Below are positions 35,364 through 47,320 of a stretch of 64,000 nucleotides of DNA, piece after piece. The DNA is from Adenanthera pavonina (Eukaryota; Streptophyta; Magnoliopsida; Fabales; Fabaceae), in NCBI GenBank assembly GCA_026686845.1, contig JAIVEN010000012.1:18788501-18852500 (forward strand), given 5' to 3'. Numbering within the stretch: the first letter of the stretch is position 1; each line of letters opens with the position of its first letter. The notes below the pieces were generated by a model. It searched no databases. It was given only the letters and a program-made list of their open reading frames with translations, and was not told the DNA's origin. The position numbers and the translations under genes are program-made.

Positions 35364-35402
35364 TTGTTGGATGCTTAGTTGCATATTACTTGACTGCTAC
35401 AA
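35364..35402 (+). pseudogene. family copy 4, short remnant
   Basis: About 39 bp, ggatgcttagttgcatatta and onward, matches 29746-29785 of copy 3, the segment encoding GCSVAYYFTAAA. Everything before it is replaced by the CACTA-like element, and the similarity stops after 35402. No product is possible. Confidence 0.7.
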
Positions 35403-35404
35403 CT

Positions 35405-36115
35405 ATCACATCTTACATTCATCTATCTTTTCCATGATCTTTATGCTTAACATTTTCAAAACTTTGATCTTTAGAAAACTTGAACTCAACTTGAATCTAA
35501 ACTATAAAACTGGTTTGTGCTGTCTTTGCCCACGTATACAATTATTTTCAAAAATTCATAACTAATTTCTTAAAAATTATATTATAGTAGTTCAAGTTTT
35601 TAAAAATAGTTTACATTCTGAACTTCATGAGAAAAATAAGAAACTAAACTTCCATCATATGAAACAATATATTTCATTCCAAAAATTTTACTGTTCAAAA
35701 TTCATTTTAGTAAACTATCCAATTTCACAGCCTTAATTTTGACATATCATTTCTCCTAACATATAAAACATATAAAGCCAAAATATTCAAACTTTATATC
35801 ATGAGAAAACTCTGTCTATCTAATTTCAAAACATATAAACTTTTCATAGTGATACTATTGCTATTAAACCAGAGACTCATTCAAAGTACTAGTATACCAT
35901 ATTGCTTCTAAATTGTACCATTTTGCAAAAACTTCCATTTCTATCATTGTGTAAATTCAATATACATTCAGAAAGTATCACCTAGGAGCTAACACATAAA
36001 AGTATATGAAAATATAGCCTACTAAATTTTTGGGTGATAGTATAAATTATTCATATTTTTGAAATATGGGCAATTACATCAATATAAAAACTGTTTCAAA
36101 CAAAATATTTCTTGA
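35405..36115. other. gene-free AT-rich sequence
   Basis: No gene or delimited repeat. Block-B homology resumes at about 36120. Confidence 0.4.
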
Positions 36116-36276
36116 TAAAAAAGTTAATTAATTTCACGCTTAACAAGAAGAAGAATAAGAAGATATTGATCTTTCCCATGTTGTCATGTCATCATTATTA
36201 TTTTACACTATTAATGGCACATGTACATGGTGAGGATAATGTTCTTGCAAACAAATTTAACTTTGAGAACCAATTA

Positions 36277-36543
36277 CTCCTTTCTTCCAGTACTATATAT
36301 AAAATCTTTTACTCCGATCTTAAATATAAGACCTTTTATAATATATAAGATAATATTTATTATATATTTTCAGAAAAATACCCCTATTTAATATATCCAA
36401 AAAGAAAGAAAGTGATTAAATAAAGGTAGTTTTGAAAAAATATTAGGATTTTTAGAGAAATCGAGGTAGTTAATTAGTTTTAATTCTAATTCTTAATCTG
36501 CATGATTCAATTAAAAGAGTCTTATATTAAAGACTAGAGGAAG
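36277..36543. mobile_element. Stowaway-like MITE in block B
   Basis: 267 bp. Ends CTCCTTTCTTCCAGTACTA and, inverted, CTTCCTCTAGTCTTTAATA, with TA at both flanks (36275-36276 and 36544-36545). Block A lacks it at the corresponding place (about 30405-30412). Confidence 0.72.
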
Positions 36544-36721
36544 TAATTAACTTTTAATTGAAAGATAATTACAGAGAATAATTTATAAATAATTAAATTA
36601 TATGGGGTATAAATTAAAATTGAGCTACATTAATAACGGAATTGGTTGATTAATTTTTTTCTGTAAATATTAATTTTACTGGTATTTTCAATATTAAATT
36701 TTAACAATTAATTAAAAAATT

Positions 36722-36815
36722 GAATATATCTTTTATTAACAAGAGAAGGGAGCTAGAAGCATCCTCACAAGCTTGTTATGTGGTCATACAAAAGCATCAA
36801 GAATTAAAATGAGAT
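36722..36815 (-). repeat. block B right inverted repeat
   Basis: Homologous to 30579-30682 and inverted to 33451-33520 and 38350-38452. Includes gcatcctcacaagcttgtta and tgtggtcatacaaaagcatc. Confidence 0.75.
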
Positions 36816-37138
36816 AAAGATTCTAATTTCCTTGCATTTAAAATGAGACAGATTCTTTTGTGGTTGAATGCCATTTTCTCTGTTAAGGTAGGAATTAATG
36901 GGATGAAGATTCCAAAGCTAAATCATTAATGTTTCTCACATCTTGAATCATATAAGAGCTTTTTGATTAGTTGCTCTTTGCTACTCACTCTATGCAGAAT
37001 TTGAGGTTTATGACACATTTCATCGACCACCTAATTATATGAATGTGCGTGGCATGATGAGGGAATAAACAAGACAATACAGAATAAGTAACCAAAATCA
37101 AACCACGATCACCAGCCATACCTGCAAATTATGAAAGC

Positions 37139-37345
37139 ATTCACTTTCTTTTGGTTTAATGTAACTTATCTTAGTTCTATGGATAGAAAGAGAGAAAAAA
37201 AAAAAAAGGAAAAAAAAAGCTGTTGCTTGAAATAGAAGCCTTTTTGACCAAATATGCTGCTAGTCCTAAAAAAAATTGCTTTCTTGTTGCATCAACGACT
37301 GGTCCCTCTGAGGTTTTCGGTTATTCTCAGTGCTGAATTTTGCAC
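37139..37345. repeat. block B tail, paralogous to 32083-32260
   Basis: Same sequence order as the block-A tail but without the 1.08-kb MULE. It includes a purine run at 37182-37220. Confidence 0.7.
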
Positions 37346-37349
37346 ATGT

Positions 37350-38345
37350 CTCACTGTGTACAGGTTTGGGTTGGGAGGTAGGAATTTGATATTTCTTAAA
37401 TAAGATTGCGCATTCAAATCTTGCGAATAAAAAAATTATATTAAAAAAATTATTTTTATTTGAGCTTGAACTAATAATAATATTGAATATATCATATGTT
37501 TGTTAAAGAAAAAATAGAGACAATGCAATTGTACGTGAAAACCTAACTCATTGCTGATGAGTATCTAATGCTCAATATCAATATGATCCATCCAAATTAA
37601 AACTAAGAGCCCATATTTAATTTAATTTTATTATTATATTTTTAATATAATTTTATTTTGTTAGTTGCAAAATTTAAAATAAAAATAATTTTAATTATAC
37701 TGTCAATTTTTTGAAAAAATTGATGTTATCTAACATCAAAATAAAAACCTTCAAGTCTGGATTGGACACTCCAGATCTTGACAGAGTGATGAGTATTGGG
37801 TGCTCATCGATCTTAGTGATGAGAACCAATGAAAATCCCTGACAATAATGAAGTATTAAGTTCATTGCTTTGGTCTGGCAGATAGAAAAATTATTTGCAT
37901 ACTTTTATATATCTATTGTTTTAATTTTTTACCATAAGGCATATTTTTATATATTAAGTCATATGGTTGATACACGTTAATATGTTATAAGTAGTATAAC
38001 TTATTTTTTAAAATTGGTGTAATGCATGAAACTTAAAATTTTTACTTACATTAAACATTCTGTATATTAACTTCCCCTCCTCTTCTTTTTGAAGACATAA
38101 ATTTATTTATTTACTTACCTTTAATATTTAATATAGCTGTTTTAAATGTTGAATTTGAATTAACTGTTGTGATCTAAACAATCAAATATAGGTAGGGATG
38201 TTGAGCTTAAGAATTGATTAATCTTGTTGGATGATAAGGATGCAATTTATTTTCTTATGATTTCTTTAACTGCATTTGATAATCTGACAGAGCTTAAAAC
38301 TCGACCTAATGTCGTTTTACTCTGCTTCCCATAAATGCTTAATCA
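37350..38345. other. gene-free sequence between blocks B and C
   Basis: No gene supported. No delimited repeat. Confidence 0.4.
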
Positions 38346-38349
38346 TTCC

Positions 38350-38452
38350 ATTTGTCTCATTTTAATCCTTGATGCTTTTGTATGACAACATATATAACAA
38401 GCTTGCGAGGATGCATTTCCTTTATCTTGTTAAGGATATATTTAATTTTTTG
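38350..38452 (+). repeat. block C left inverted repeat
   Basis: Starts atttgtctcattttaatcct, continues gcttttgtatgacaacata, then acaagcttgcgaggatgca and cttgttaaggatatatt. It is the best-preserved match to the inverted copies at 30579 and 36722. No inverted partner was found downstream of the block-C gene. Confidence 0.72.
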
Positions 38453-38819
38453 AGTTAATACATATAAAAATTTTGGGACAGTTTATTTTAAGTTAAAAAA
38501 AAGTCATTGTTTTCCTTACGCACTTGGTATCCAATAGCCATATTGGACCCTAACTAATCTAGGTTCGGTCTAAAGAGTGCTTGCAGAGTCTGATTCTTAC
38601 TTAAGGGCAAAGACTTGGGCTAGAGTTCTTTAACGCAGTATTGCATGTAAGAATCGAGCTCATGATTTTACCTCAACATTCACGGTCCACTTACCAACTA
38701 TATCAAGCTACTAGGTAAAAAAAGAAGTGATTTTATGATTATCTAAAAGAAGTGATTTATTATTTAGTGACTTTAAGGAAAGCAAAAGCCATTTTGTGTT
38801 TGGTTACAATTATAAATAA

Positions 38820-39213
38820 GTGTGTGTTTGGTTCTCTTTTTGCAAAACGTAACCATAATTTTCAACCATGGTTTTGTAAAAGATGTGTTTGGCCAAACAC
38901 ATGTGAAATACAAACTGACTTTTTGAAAAATGAAAAGTAGGTTAAACTGTGGTTTTGGAAAAGGAGGGGAAAAGTTACTTTTTCGTTAACAAAACGTGGG
39001 TTTTAGAAAAGGAGAAACAAAGTTACTCTATATTATACATCTAAAAGTACTTTTAACCTTTATCATCCAAACAGATTTTTTGTCAAAACTTACTTTTACA
39101 AAAAGAATATCCAAACATAATAACTTCCAATAAACTTACATTATCTAAACTTCATTTTTACAAACTTCATTTATCTTAACTTAATTTTATAAAACAGAGA
39201 ACCAAACGGGCCC
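38820..39213. mobile_element. Tourist-like (PIF/Harbinger) MITE
   Basis: 394 bp. Ends GTGTGTGTTTGGTTCTCT and, inverted, GGGCCCGTTTGGTTCTCT, flanked by TAA on both sides (38817-38819 and 39214-39216). An internal palindrome ggccaaacacatg lies near 38891. Confidence 0.78.
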
Positions 39214-39216
39214 TAA

Positions 39217-39330
39217 ATCTTTAACTTAAAAAATCATTTCGAATTAGTTAGGACATGCCCACAAATTTAGTATATCTTTAACTTAAAAAATCATTTCGAA
39301 TTAGTTAGGACATACTCATAAATTTACTAT
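39217..39330. repeat. 57-bp tandem duplication
   Basis: Units 39217-39273 and 39274-39330, nearly identical, beginning atctttaacttaaaaaatc. It lies directly beside the Tourist-like MITE. A T9G10 run follows at about 39345-39363. Confidence 0.88.
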
Positions 39331-39747
39331 ATCTATATATTGGGTTTTTTTTTGGGGGGGGGGAAATCATGAAAAATATTTCAGCGTCTTTGGCATTCCG
39401 TCAACTAAAGGTATGAATTCACGTTCGCTTGATGAACACCAAATGCTCATTATAGATTTAGGTCATTCAGATTAAAACCGAACGGTCCAAATTTTATTTT
39501 ATTTTAGCATTATAGTTTTAATATATTTTTATTTTATTAGATACAAAAAGTAAAGTAAAAATCATTTTATAATTGTCACTTTTTTAAAAGATAATTTTAT
39601 GATTAAAAAATTAAAATAAAAAATTTAAATTTGGACCATCCAAATTAAAATTAGACTATCTAAATTTTATCAAAATAATAAGCACCGCTTATCACATTTA
39701 TAAACATCAAATGCAAATTTATAGTGTCACGTTCACACATACCGAAG

Positions 39748-40338
39748 TATGGGAGGAGACACCTTCAGCGGCCCTCCTGCCTGCTTCATTCTTTTTTTGT
39801 TTAATTTAAAACAAAATTTTTTTAGTATTGTACAACTATAAAAATTTTATTTTTTTTATTTTTTTTAAATATTATACTGTAAAAATATAATCCTTACAAT
39901 CATATAGTTATAACCCTTAAAAAAACAAAACATAGAATAAGATAAAACTACATAAATACATAACTATATAACTATATAAGACCCTTAAAAAATACTCTAT
40001 CTGATACTTAATATAAGATCTTTTTAACCGAATCACATAAATAAGAATAAGAGTTAAAATTAGTTAACTATCTTGATTTCTCCAAAAATAAAATATTTTT
40101 TTAAAATTATTCTTATTTAATCTTTCTCTCTCTCTTTAGAATACATTAAATAAAGATTTTTTTAAAAATGCATAATAAATACTATCTTATATACTATAAA
40201 TGATCATATGTTTATGATAAAAAGATATATATTATGGAGCGAAAGGAGTATATTTTATCATCTATAATTTTTAAATTATAAAATAAAAAATAATTCCCCT
40301 GTCCGGGGAGGATGGCAGGTCTCAGGAGACACCCCGTC
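39748..40338. repeat. copy of the GTGTCTCCTGCC dispersed repeat, interrupted
   Basis: Flanked by gggaggagacacc on the left and caggagacaccccg on the right, with the family AT core. A Stowaway-like MITE is nested at 39995-40248. Confidence 0.5.
39995..40248. mobile_element. Stowaway-like MITE
   Basis: 254 bp. Ends CTCTATCTGATACTTAATAT and, inverted, CTCCTTTCGCTCCATAATAT, with TA flanks at 39993-39994 and 40249-40250. Confidence 0.7.
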
Positions 40339-40344
40339 TATACG

Positions 40345-41380
40345 GACATACAAAAGATCGACCATTGGCCTCGATGACCAAGAGAGTTACAACTTACACG
40401 AGTACGCGTGGAAGCTTTTCAGATTATTAACAATTTAACAAATGAGTCATGATATCATAAGAAAAACAAATGGAATGATTACGCATTCTTGCAATGTAAA
40501 ATGAAAAAATTAGTCTTTGGATATTAAAATATCCTTCTGTTGAATTAATAATAATTAAATACTCATATTAGGAGCTAATATTATTTATTAATTGAACAAT
40601 ATCAATCAGTTAAATATTTTGTAAGTTTGTAAATTAAAAATAAATATTTACTTTTATTGTTTGAGATGGTGAAAAAAAAACTTTTAAGTGATTAAAAAAT
40701 TACACATAATTTTATTCTATACAGTACTAATATGAGCACAAATATTAGATATTATATAATATGACATGTAAAATAAGATAATTTTTAAAATTTTATAAAA
40801 CAGGTACGACATATAAAGACACACAAACACACACACATATATATAATTATTTATATAACTACTTATGTATATAATTAATAAATTAATTCATAAAGTAAAA
40901 AATGAGCATTAAATATTTTAAAGATTATAGTATAAATACTAAATAAACCATATAAATAAATAAAATATATATAACAACTTACAAATAAAATATTTTTCTT
41001 TTTTCTTGAAACAAAAAACAATATTAGACCTAAAAAATGCAAAAATATTATATTATTATAAATATCCATAAAACCTTTTTTATCTTACTTTAGAAATCTA
41101 AGTGGTCATATTTTACTATAAAAATTTGAAGCAATACAGATTGATATAAAATAGAAAATATAGGAGCATATAATGTATCATTTATCCGATTCAAATATGT
41201 CTATTTTTTATTTTTAAGGTATAAAAAAACTAACCACACAAAAGAAAAAGTTATATAAGATCCATTATCATTAACTTGTCATACTGTTATTACTAATTAA
41301 AATAACAAGAGAACTTTAGGCCAAAAAAAAAATAAAACTAGTTATAATTTTAGAGTTTAAACTAGTTTTGCTTCTGATCT
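40345..41380. other. gene-free AT-rich sequence in block C
   Basis: No gene. The frame at 40875-41069 (-) is an artefact of A/T runs. A short (CA)n/(TA)n tract lies near 40820-40850. The stretch 40485-40530 matches block A at 32270. Confidence 0.45.
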
Positions 41381-41388
41381 TCCATAAT

Positions 41389-41469
41389 TTGGGCGTATGT
41401 AGTTATATCACCCATGGTGGAGGCCTTGACCAAGAGTTGCGTACTCGTTGGCGTCGAAACTTATGACAT
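41389..41469 (+). promoter_or_regulatory. conserved upstream element in block C
   Basis: Homologue of 29346-29427: atcttccataatttgggcg, ccttgaccaagagttgc, ttggcgtcgaaacttatg. Here about 0.55 kb of repeats has come between it and the TATA box. Confidence 0.5.
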
Positions 41470-41539
41470 TATCATGCTTCTTCCGTACTAGGTCTCTCCG
41501 GTCATTGTAAATTGGATCTTTGCAGTTAGTAGTTTTTTA

Positions 41540-41690
41540 GTAACTAAGAAAAAATATTAAATAAATTTAAAATTATACAAAATATATATCTGCATGATTC
41601 TTGAAAGATCTACCTCTTATTTATAATTTTTAATTTAAAAAATTAAAAAAATAAAATGCTACCATGGCATGACTGTGGCAGGAGGGGGTC
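41540..41690. repeat. partial copy of the GTGTCTCCTGCC dispersed repeat
   Basis: Truncated core followed by atgactgtggcaggagggg. Confidence 0.4.
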
Positions 41691-41731
41691 TTATAGAAGC
41701 GACCCACATTCCACTTCTTTGCATGTTTTCT

Positions 41732-42016
41732 CTCCATAACACCTTATTTTTTAATATAAAGGACATTTAAGGATTAATTTTATTCCAAAAATATAATAAA
41801 TAAATAAGAGTTATCTAGCACATTTAATATTTTTTCCAAAATGCCCTAATTATAATTCATTCTCATTAATTATATAATAAAAGTTATTAATATTAAATGA
41901 GGATATTTATATAAATTAATTTGTATTTTTGACAAATTTAATTATTTTAACTACTTTTCTAAATCTATGTAATTTAACTATTTGTCCTTTATATTAAAAA
42001 ACAGACGAACTACATA
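41732..42016. mobile_element. MITE abutting the copy-5 TATA box
   Basis: Contains a perfect 19-bp inverted repeat, ttttttaatataaaggaca, at 41747-41765 and 41983-42001. The inferred right end stops at, or within a base or two of, the TATA box at 42018. Exact ends and target duplication are uncertain. Confidence 0.55.
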
Positions 42017-42017
42017 G

Positions 42018-42025
42018 TATAAATA
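42018..42025 (+). promoter_or_regulatory. TATA box of family copy 5 (dead gene)
   Basis: TATAAATA, ending 41 bp before the ATG at 42067, as in copy 3. Confidence 0.65.
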
Positions 42026-42066
42026 AATGCATTGATCTCTCTTTCTCTTCATTGAACAGAATCAAT

Positions 42067-42205
42067 ATGTCCACCAGCCATAACCACAGCTTTTATTCAC
42101 AAAGGCAAATTCCTTCTCCTGTCTCCTTCAATGTCTACATCTTCAATTTCTCCCAACAACCATGTTCTTCCATCTCCATTCTTCTCAACTTCCTCCAAAT
42201 ACAAA
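42067..42205 (+). pseudogene. family copy 5, 5' half, cut by an LTR insertion
   Basis: Starts ATG (MSTSHNHSFYSQRQ) and follows copy 3 closely (SFNVYIFNFSQQP, LLNFLQIQ) until residue 46. There the long LTR begins after acaaa. Relative to copy 3 there is also a short deletion after SSIS. An upstream TTG would extend the frame but has no counterpart in the paralogues. The rest of the gene resumes at 47555. Confidence 0.85.
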
Positions 42206-42301
42206 TGAAACATTGCATAAGAGAAAACCTGACTAGACCCTAAGACACAACACAATCTCTCAAGAAAACCAAAAGACTAGGATGTCATCATAGTGAGGCT
42301 T

Positions 42302-42318
42302 CTAGCATTGCGGCATGG
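42302..42318. repeat. 17-bp direct repeat, left copy
   Basis: ctagcattgcggcatgg, repeated exactly at 47304-47320. The surrounding bases do not match, so it may be a target duplication of another insertion within the LTR, or a recombination trace. Confidence 0.8.
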
Positions 42319-42366
42319 GAGGATTCTGGAAGATTTGAAGAAAAAGTCAAGATAACATGGCTCTGT

Positions 42367-44754
42367 TGTAACATCTAAATTTTTATGATTTTGTTTGAAT
42401 TCTAGTTTAGAAAATTACTGCATAATTAGAATTAAAAGAGCTTAAATACCTTATGTAGATCAAAGTAGGGACTAAATTGCAAAGGATGATCAGGGACCAA
42501 ATTGCAAAGAAAGTTGGATGGCATAATTGAAAATATTAAATATTAGCAAAAAGACAAAAAAGGGGACATAGGTGTCATTTTCTCAAACAAATCATCTGTC
42601 CAGTATTTGCTAAGACTGGTTATAGGAGGTGATTCAAGAAAATTCTCGTAAGAAATTATACTCTAATAAGTGAAACCAGAAAATAGATATATTGGGCAGA
42701 AAATTGATCCGAAGTTCCATAATCTATAAATTAATAAGAATTAGAAAATAAGTCTAGATTAGGAAACTCAGATTTATTAGGGCATAAAAAGAGATACTGA
42801 ATTTTTCTATAAGGTTTGAATAGCCATAGAATCAGTCTAATGGATATTGGGCCAAAATTGGAGTCCGGGCCTAGTAAGACTGCACCGGTTTCTTAATGGG
42901 CCAAAAATACTATTCATGGGGGCCCAATAAAGGTGTAGAAAACCCTAATAGGCTAGGGATGATTTTTGAGAAATCCAGAAGTATTATTGACAAGAATAGC
43001 TCAAATGATGTCAAGAAATGATAAAGAGCCCAATTCACCCGATTTCCAGGCTAATTAAATTATAGATGACCCAGTAGACTATGAAATAATCAAGAATAAG
43101 TTTAAAATAATATTAGAAGGTTTATAATAATCATCTATTCAGAGAAGTTACAGGAAAAACTAATCAGCATTAATTTTATCGGTATTTTCGGTTAGAGCCC
43201 AATAAGATAAAATATCTTCTAAAATAAATTATATGGGCTTAGAAATGATTAATTAAGGTCATAATGAGTTTTAAATTCATATTTTAAATATATTTATGCA
43301 TGAAAAATTTTACCAGACAAAATTTACATAATTAGAGCCGAAAACCCGGTATATGTTAAAATTGGGCCTAGAATTAAATGGTTTAAGCCCAAATAATTAA
43401 AGGCATCATATTGTGCTGAATATGGACTCAAAATTTCCTGCAAAAGGAGTGGAGACGAGTTAACCACCATGCATGACACTATTTCAAAGATTAGGTGTCA
43501 AAATTGGAGGTTTGGATGAAGTAAGCTTATGTAAGCATAATGATGCAATATTTACCTTATTTGGTGATAAAAGTGGCATCCAAATTAATGACAAGAGAGG
43601 GAAAATTAATTAGATAACAATTATGTGAAGAAATTAGGTGTATGGTGGAGAAAAGAGATGATGTAGTGCAATTTTGGCCCTTGGATCAAAAGTTAATCAA
43701 ATGGATGGAGTTGCTTCTTGTTGTCTATAAATAGGCTCTTCCTCCCCTCCATTATTCACACCCAAAAACGAAAATCCACCATATATTAGTGAGAGAGTGA
43801 GTTATAGAGAGAAGGAGGAGAAGAGGAAAGGAAAATTTACAAGTTTAAGGTAACATCTTTTCCCTTTCTTGCATTTTATTTCTAAATGGTTGTTAGATCT
43901 TGTATTTCTATGATTGGTAGGTAGAAAACATGTTTATGTTATGAATATGATGATGATGTTGGATCAAAATGGTGAAAGAATGATGAATATGCTATGAATT
44001 TTGCATGAACAAGCATGAACATGTGAAGAACATGATGAACATGCTAAAAGATGCCTTTTGATCCTAAATGTTACCATGCCAAAATGAAATCATGTTTCTT
44101 GCAATTATTTTTAAATATTATGCTAAGAATGAGATTATGATGTTATTGGGATTTTCTTAAATCTCACCCCACCAAATATCTCACCATGATTAGGTTCAAA
44201 TCATGTGAAAGGTAAGGAGATAAAGGAGGATGCATGAAGAAATGTTTAGAAATAGGAAGGGTATTTTGGATACTTATGTAATATCAAGTATAATGACATT
44301 TTATGTCACAATATGTAAATTATGTGTGACTCCTAGATGATGAATAAAAGTATGTTTTAGATCAATTTTATATGTGTTATGTGACTACCATTGAATATAT
44401 AGTATTATGGAATTTTAGGGAATGAAATTTGGAAAAATTAGGGTAAAATTGCAAGTAAATTCACGAAATTTACTGTAACAATCTGCCTAATAAAATTCCA
44501 AATTAATATTTTTCCCTTATAGAGTATTTTAAGAGATGAATATAGCAATTTGAACCACCCTTAAACGATTTTTCTAGAATTAGTTATGATTTTTCAAAAT
44601 TCAGCCAAATTTTTATATTTACCAAATGAATAGTGACTTTTGGTAAATTTTTGAAATTTTCGAATTTGGCCCAAATTTGCTTCCAAATACATCTAATTGG
44701 AATCTAAACTACTAATAATGAATAGTAAATGGTTCATAAGGTTAAGGTGTGACA
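42367..44754 (+). mobile_element. nested solo LTR
   Basis: 2,388 bp, starting TGTAACATCTAAATTTTT and ending GGTGTGACA, with an exact 5-bp target duplication tctgt (42362-42366 and 44755-44759). It contains a TATA motif (ctataaatag, about 43725) followed by a C/T-rich leader-like segment. No internal coding region is present, so it is a solo LTR inserted into the outer LTR. Confidence 0.82.
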
Positions 44755-44759
44755 TCTGT

Positions 44760-47303
44760 AGTGCCACATATTGATAACTTATCAGCTTTTTGCTAAAATT
44801 GTAGCCCAATTTGCGACACATATAACTCATCAATCTGACCTCTAATTGACTCAATTACAACTCATATAGGTTACTCTATTCCTTATATAATTACAGACAG
44901 AAATCACACTTCAAAATACCCCTGTATGGAGATTTCGAACCCTTGAGACTGAAATGGTTATTTTTGCACCAAAACTTGGCATTGGTACCTCCCAATTCCA
45001 ATCCACACAAAAACAAGCCATTCCACCACTTCACCAAGTCCTAAATAGCCCAAGGATTTGGTTTAAGGTGATTGCACCCTTAAAGAACCTTTCCTTTAAG
45101 ATTCAACCCTCGAGAACCTCCAATACAACTAATGGGTTACATGCCTATTTTCCCACACATCCACCTATAATCTAAAGCAAACACAAATCTCAACCATACA
45201 CATCAGTGTGCACCTAAGACACCCATTTTTTGACCAAAACCAGAGCCTTAGAACATTAAAACATACAATCCACATCACAAAGAAACAACTCATATATCAT
45301 GCTTGTGAGCTAAACACACAACCCAAGACATAAAGAAACAAGCATGTGAAGCACCAAACAAGACCAAATACTTAGAATACAACATTACATATGGCATCTA
45401 ACAAGAGTATCCTACCTGGCATAATATAACCATATAAACTAGTGTCATATAAAACACTACTAGCCACAAACTCAAATATTCCCAATCCAAAGGAAGGAAT
45501 TAAGACTCTTCAGTTTTCTCCTTGCTAATGCTAGGATCCTCACTTGAAAATGTCAGCCATAAGAGGATGCGAGATAAAGTCTTAGTAACCAAGGATAACC
45601 CAAATAAAACAAGTAAACATAAACATGGCTATACATATATTATACTAGTAAAATGATGGAATGCATATGAAGTGTCATGATTTCACACCAGAAATATAGC
45701 TAGAACTATGAGCTAATTACCATTTCAAAGTAAACCCAATAAGTGACTTCCTTTCAAAAATCAGTGAAAACTAATTGTGGGATATCATTAAACTCTTCGC
45801 TTACTGGTTATAACCCGATTAAAGACCATGACACTAGTGATTGGACCATAGTTCTCCTTCCCTTGGATCATCCAAATTAGTGGTGATTTAGGGAATATGA
45901 TCCCTAATCCACAGCCACTTGAGTCTCTCAACCAAAGGATGACAATTTAGTGACGGAGATATATCACACCTTACCACCTAGATATAGGGCCTCTTGTGCC
46001 CTTAGTGGATTGGCATACCATGTGATATTACAACGACTTCATCACTTAACCAACATATGCTTCACATACATACTAAAGTGATAATGTCTTTCATGCTGTG
46101 CCAACATGTCATCATATTCTATACATATATATAAATCTCATCATCATCATCATCGTGTTATCATACTCATCAATGTCATAAGGCCAATAGTGGCGATGCA
46201 CATTAAATCATATATCAACTACTAATTACATGCTTTCTTATTAATATACTCATATTGTCTTATGCCATATAAAGAGAGAGAGAGAGAGAGAGAGAGGAAA
46301 GGAGATTGTCATAACCTTACTAGCTAAGCCAAGGATATATCATGATATGAAAATGGCCAAACATAATCCGTACCAAATGCATATCATGATGTGAAAAGAA
46401 TAAAACATGATCCATACCAAGTCATGAAAAGAGCTAAGCATATATATATATATATATATAATGATAAAATGAGAGAATTACAACCCAATTACCTACTTCC
46501 CACACACACACACAGAGGGAAAGGGTAGGCTGTCGAAGTACCAACTACACATGCACATGAAAGAGAGACCAAGTCAACAAATGCTCTCTAAATCGTGATT
46601 TTAACCCAAGACAATAATTAAGCACCATTTAGACCTCTTAATTTGCCAAAGCTACACTAGGCCTTCAAGACCAAAATCCCTTATACCAAAAGTTTGTCAC
46701 TTACCAACAAGTATAGCACTTCCAAATGACTTCTTGAGATGTGGAAACTTCAATTAAGCAAGCTTACACACTACAAAGTCACCAAAACAACGATATCAAA
46801 ACATAAAAATAATTCTGGTGACCTATAATTGAATAATCCAACACAACCTCAACCAAGCCATAGTTCCAACACTACACCCATATATTTAAACAGCCTAATT
46901 ATCCATACAAAGTAAAACCAAGTCCCAAAAAATCAGATCCTATGAGAGAACATACGATTAAAGGTTAGGGTTTGTAGGAATAGCTTCACAATACCCAAAA
47001 ATGCTTTACCTAATCCTTAAGAACACCTGTATCACTTCAAAAACACATTTACACTCATTTTAATTGGTGGAATCACTCTCAAAATGAATTCAAAGCTAGA
47101 ATCCCAAAAATCTCCTGCCAACTTGAAGAAAGAGAGGTGGGAAGGCAGAGATCCAACATACCTTCGATATTAGAGCTTCCAAAACCCAAAAATCATGCCG
47201 TTCTTGCTGGAAATTACAAACCGTAGCAGAGCCTACACCAACTCCTCCAAAAACCCATTATTCTGGTAAGTTATTTCATTTCTAATTTAAAGAATTTTCC
47301 CAA
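44760..47303 (-). other. remaining body of the outer LTR, no genes
   Basis: Non-coding. The open frame at 44954-45175 has no recognisable domain. Microsatellites: (GA)n at about 46272-46295, (TA)n at 46440-46460, (CA)n near 46502. Confidence 0.5.
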
Positions 47304-47320
47304 CTAGCATTGCGGCATGG
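47304..47320. repeat. 17-bp direct repeat, right copy
   Basis: Partner of 42302-42318. Confidence 0.8.

Noticed and set aside
42052..42066. In-frame TTG extension upstream of family copy 5
   Set aside because: The paralogue at 29518 starts at the ATG equivalent to 42067, and the TATA spacing agrees with that start.
46272..46460. GA and TA microsatellites as regulatory elements of a gene
   Set aside because: They lie inside a non-coding LTR with no gene nearby. Ordinary simple repeats.
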